Assembly (NCBI GenBank): GCA_012295275.1
Contig: CM022678.1
Location: forward strand, 3,785,718-3,849,717
Length of the DNA: 64,000 nt
Origin: Chrysomallon squamiferum
Lineage: Eukaryota; Mollusca; Gastropoda; Neomphalida; Peltospiridae
Direction of reading: 5' to 3'
Shown here: piece after piece, positions 63,058-64,000 of the stretch
Position numbering within the stretch: position 1 is the first letter of the stretch
Layout of the letters: each line of letters begins with the position of its first letter
Made by a program: the position numbers and the translations under genes
Notes under the pieces: generated by a model
Seen by the model: only the letters and a program-made list of their open reading frames with translations
Databases searched by the model: none
What the model was told of the DNA's origin: nothing

Positions 63058-63225
63058 TTATAGATGTATCAGTGTATCCAGTATAACGCAGATAGACTAA
63101 CAATTTATAGGTGTATCAGTGTATCCAGTATAACTCAGTTATAGGTGTATCGGTGTATCCAGTATAACTCAGTTATAGGTGTATCAGTGTATCCAGTATA
63201 ACTCAGATAGACTAACAATTTTTAG
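63058..63225 (-). repeat. Minisatellite at the 5' end of TRIM-c
   Basis: Four units of TATAGGTGTATCAGTGTATC followed by CAGTATAACTCAG(T), 33 to 49 bases each, the longer ones with GATAGACTAACAATTT. It starts only 15 bases upstream of the ATG and would be in the 5' UTR or promoter. A related decayed unit (TTTCCAATATAACTCAAG) lies near 63283. Confidence 0.8.
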
Positions 63226-64000
63226 CTGAATAAGTGGGTCAAGTCTAAGTCAAAAATATTAATCCTTTACAGCTAGACCAGTGTTTCCAATATAACTCAA
63301 GAATTTTTACTTCAGAGATGTAATTGTAATCTGTATTAGCAACAAGCATTGATTTCACTCTGAAATAAAATAAAATAATAATCCAATATTAACTGTGAAA
63401 ATAAGATAATTATTTAAACAATTATTCAAAGGAAAAAAAAACATATGAAAAAAAAGAAAATACGTACATTTATACTTAATCTGTTAGAAAATAATCTTTG
63501 ACATTTGATTAATATATGTAAGTTTGATATTCAACATCCCCAGTCAAAGATTCTTGTATAAAAAAAACAACGTCATCAGCAACAAAAGAATATAATTTAT
63601 TATTTTACTACTGATTGCTAGGCTTTTCTATTTACCTGGGGGCTAGGTTTTATGCTTACCTGTTTGCTAGGTTTTATGTTTACCTAGTTTGTAGTTTTAT
63701 GTTTACCCAGTTGTCAAAGTCAAAAAAACGGCAGTATGGTAACCAGCAGTGGTGATAGTTTGTCAGTGCTTGAACGTCACGTTCTACTTTTAACATGACA
63801 TTGAACTAGTTAATGAAAGACACCCAACTAGTTTATAAAGCAGAAACCAATTTAACGTGAAGATCACTACAAGGAAAGATAACTTTCACAAAAATATTCA
63901 TCTAGCTTGTAATAAAACGCACACTTAAAATACTAATCGTGGGTTTTTCCTGTGTTATTTTATTTGAGAGAAAAACTATTATTCAGCTGTCTGCTGACTT
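63226..64000. other. Upstream flank of TRIM-c
   Basis: No gene seen. Four imperfect units of GCTAGGTTTTATGTTTACCT lie at about 63615-63712. No match noticed to the upstream flank of TRIM-a, so the inverted duplication seems to end near the TRIM start. Confidence 0.5.

Overview
The window is animal nuclear DNA, very probably from a mollusc (a gastropod is my guess; the species cannot be named from this sequence). The genome is AT-rich and full of di- and trinucleotide microsatellites. Genes have introns with GT/AG borders, and the families present are the lineage-expanded immune and cell-death families typical of molluscs: baculoviral-IAP-repeat (BIR) proteins, TRIM-type RING/B-box proteins, and a giant STAND-NTPase/ankyrin protein. 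One housekeeping gene, the exosome subunit EXOSC6 (MTR3), is also present.

Layout. 1-285: 3' end of a first IAP gene (+). 3240-5701: TRIM-a (+). 8494-9125: relic of EXOSC6 (-). 11184-12212: complete IAP-b (+). 14543-17043: TRIM-b (+). 18606-19642: IAP-c (-), with a promoter-like leader at 19974-20100. 20100-27024: non-coding, made of locally duplicated blocks. 27025-38352: nSTAND/ankyrin gene (-), whose main exon is about 9.9 kb, with small 5' exons at 37.0-38.35 kb and probable leader exons and promoter at 39.3-42.0 kb. 46027-46325: ankyrin relic (-). 46895-47935: complete IAP-d (-). 52392-58221: EXOSC6 (+) lacking a central exon. 60539-63043: TRIM-c (-), tail-to-tail with EXOSC6.

Duplication history read from the sequence. 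A block [IAP end - 60-bp minisatellite - TRIM - 3' flank] occurs twice in direct orientation (about 1-6360 and 11930-17670). A block [TRIM -> <- EXOSC6 3' end] occurs twice as an inverted pair (about 3240-9125 and 63043-57768). The cluster has therefore grown by both tandem and inverted segmental duplication, and many copies are damaged.

Main observations. (1) Each of the three TRIM copies has a different lesion that separates the RING/B-box/coiled-coil exon from its SPRY-like exon. (2) All four IAP copies stop after the UBA domain and carry no RING. (3) In EXOSC6 an exon/5'-splice-site junction has been amplified into a 62-bp minisatellite with about 15 splice donors; the relic copy shows a separate amplification of another EXOSC6 donor. 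(4) The nSTAND/ankyrin gene has a small N-terminal exon with a RHIM-like segment and a frame conflict just before the P-loop exon. Together these suggest an immune-receptor and ubiquitin-effector neighbourhood under rapid turnover. That functional link is inference.
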